Assembly (NCBI GenBank): GCA_903933395.1
Contig: CAIZKA010000436.1
Coordinates: forward strand, 1-5,167
Source of the DNA: an uncultured beta proteobacterium
Lineage (GTDB): Bacteria > Pseudomonadota > Gammaproteobacteria > Burkholderiales > Rhodocyclaceae
Length of the DNA stretch: 5,167 bases
Direction of reading: 5' to 3'
Shown here piece by piece: positions 4,925 through 5,167 of this stretch. The first letter of the stretch is position 1, and each line of letters opens with the position of its first letter. The notes beneath the pieces were generated by a model. That model ran no database searches. It worked only from the letters and a program-made list of their open reading frames with translations, and was not told where the DNA came from. A program made the position numbers and the translations under genes.

Positions 4925-5167
4925 CGGCAGGCTCCGAGAAAGGCCAGGCCGAGGGATTCGAGGAAATCCTCGTAGCCGGCGTCCTGCAACTGGGCCTTGT
5001 TCCTGAAGACGAAGAACATGATGTTGCCGCGGCGGATCAGGCGCTTGATGGTCTTCAGCATGTCGCCGCCCAGGTCGGCCAGCATCGTGTCCATGGCATC
5101 CCGGTCGGCCACCAGCAGGAGGTCGACGCGGGTCGACGCCATCCCGGCAAAGCGCTCGATGCGCGCC
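4921..5167 (-). CDS. Unrecognised protein, C-terminal part (partial at the right edge)
   Basis: The frame is open from the window edge to the TGA at 4923-4921, giving about 81 codons. An ATG at 5142 would give a 73-residue protein, but it has no clear ribosome site. The codons upstream of it remain open and read smoothly (ARIERFAG), so the true start probably lies beyond the window. The visible part has a hydrophobic strand (VDLLLVAD), charged helical stretches including MLKTIKRLIRR, a second strand (NIMFFVFRN) and an acidic helix near the end. That alternation suggests a compact soluble alpha/beta domain. No catalytic motif, signal peptide or membrane segment is seen. Its stop overlaps the GTG of the zinc-ribbon gene, so the two are likely co-expressed. 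Function unknown. Confidence 0.6.
   Translation of the reverse strand, partial: ARIERFAGMASTRVDLLLVADRDAMDTMLADLGGDMLKTIKRLIRRGNIMFFVFRNKAQLQDAGYEDFLESLGLAFLGACR

Overview
This is a GC-rich, densely coding bacterial window. Gene style and content suggest an aerobic or facultative proteobacterium, probably a betaproteobacterium; that assignment is inferred from protein style only. No rRNA, tRNA, CRISPR array or insertion sequence was seen.

Left and centre (1-3906, minus strand): one tightly packed operon read right to left. It starts with a 110-residue XdhC/CoxI N-terminal domain protein, followed by a 231-residue XdhC C-terminal (Rossmann) domain protein. Next come a 539-residue fusion of a molybdopterin-binding domain and a MobA/MocA-like nucleotidyltransferase, then a 403-residue SufS-type cysteine desulfurase. 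Last is the first 16 codons of a further gene, possibly a NifU/SufU-like scaffold. Successive genes overlap by ATGA or GTGA, or are 7 bases apart. Read together, the genes look like a maturation module for a xanthine-dehydrogenase-family molybdoenzyme: nucleotide addition to the molybdenum cofactor, cofactor sulfuration, and chaperoned delivery. The target enzyme is not in the window.

Middle (3907-4316): a 410-base divergent intergenic region. It holds a perfect 15-base palindrome next to a weak candidate promoter for the minus operon and an imperfect 16-base palindrome. Just before the rightward gene there is a nested pair of inverted repeats whose outer 3' arm contains that gene's ribosome binding site.

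Right (4317-5167): a plus-strand 4-hydroxybenzoyl-CoA-thioesterase-family hotdog protein. Its 3' end overlaps by 25 bases a convergent minus-strand gene for a 65-residue zinc-ribbon protein. That gene is coupled by GTGA to an unrecognised gene that runs off the right edge.
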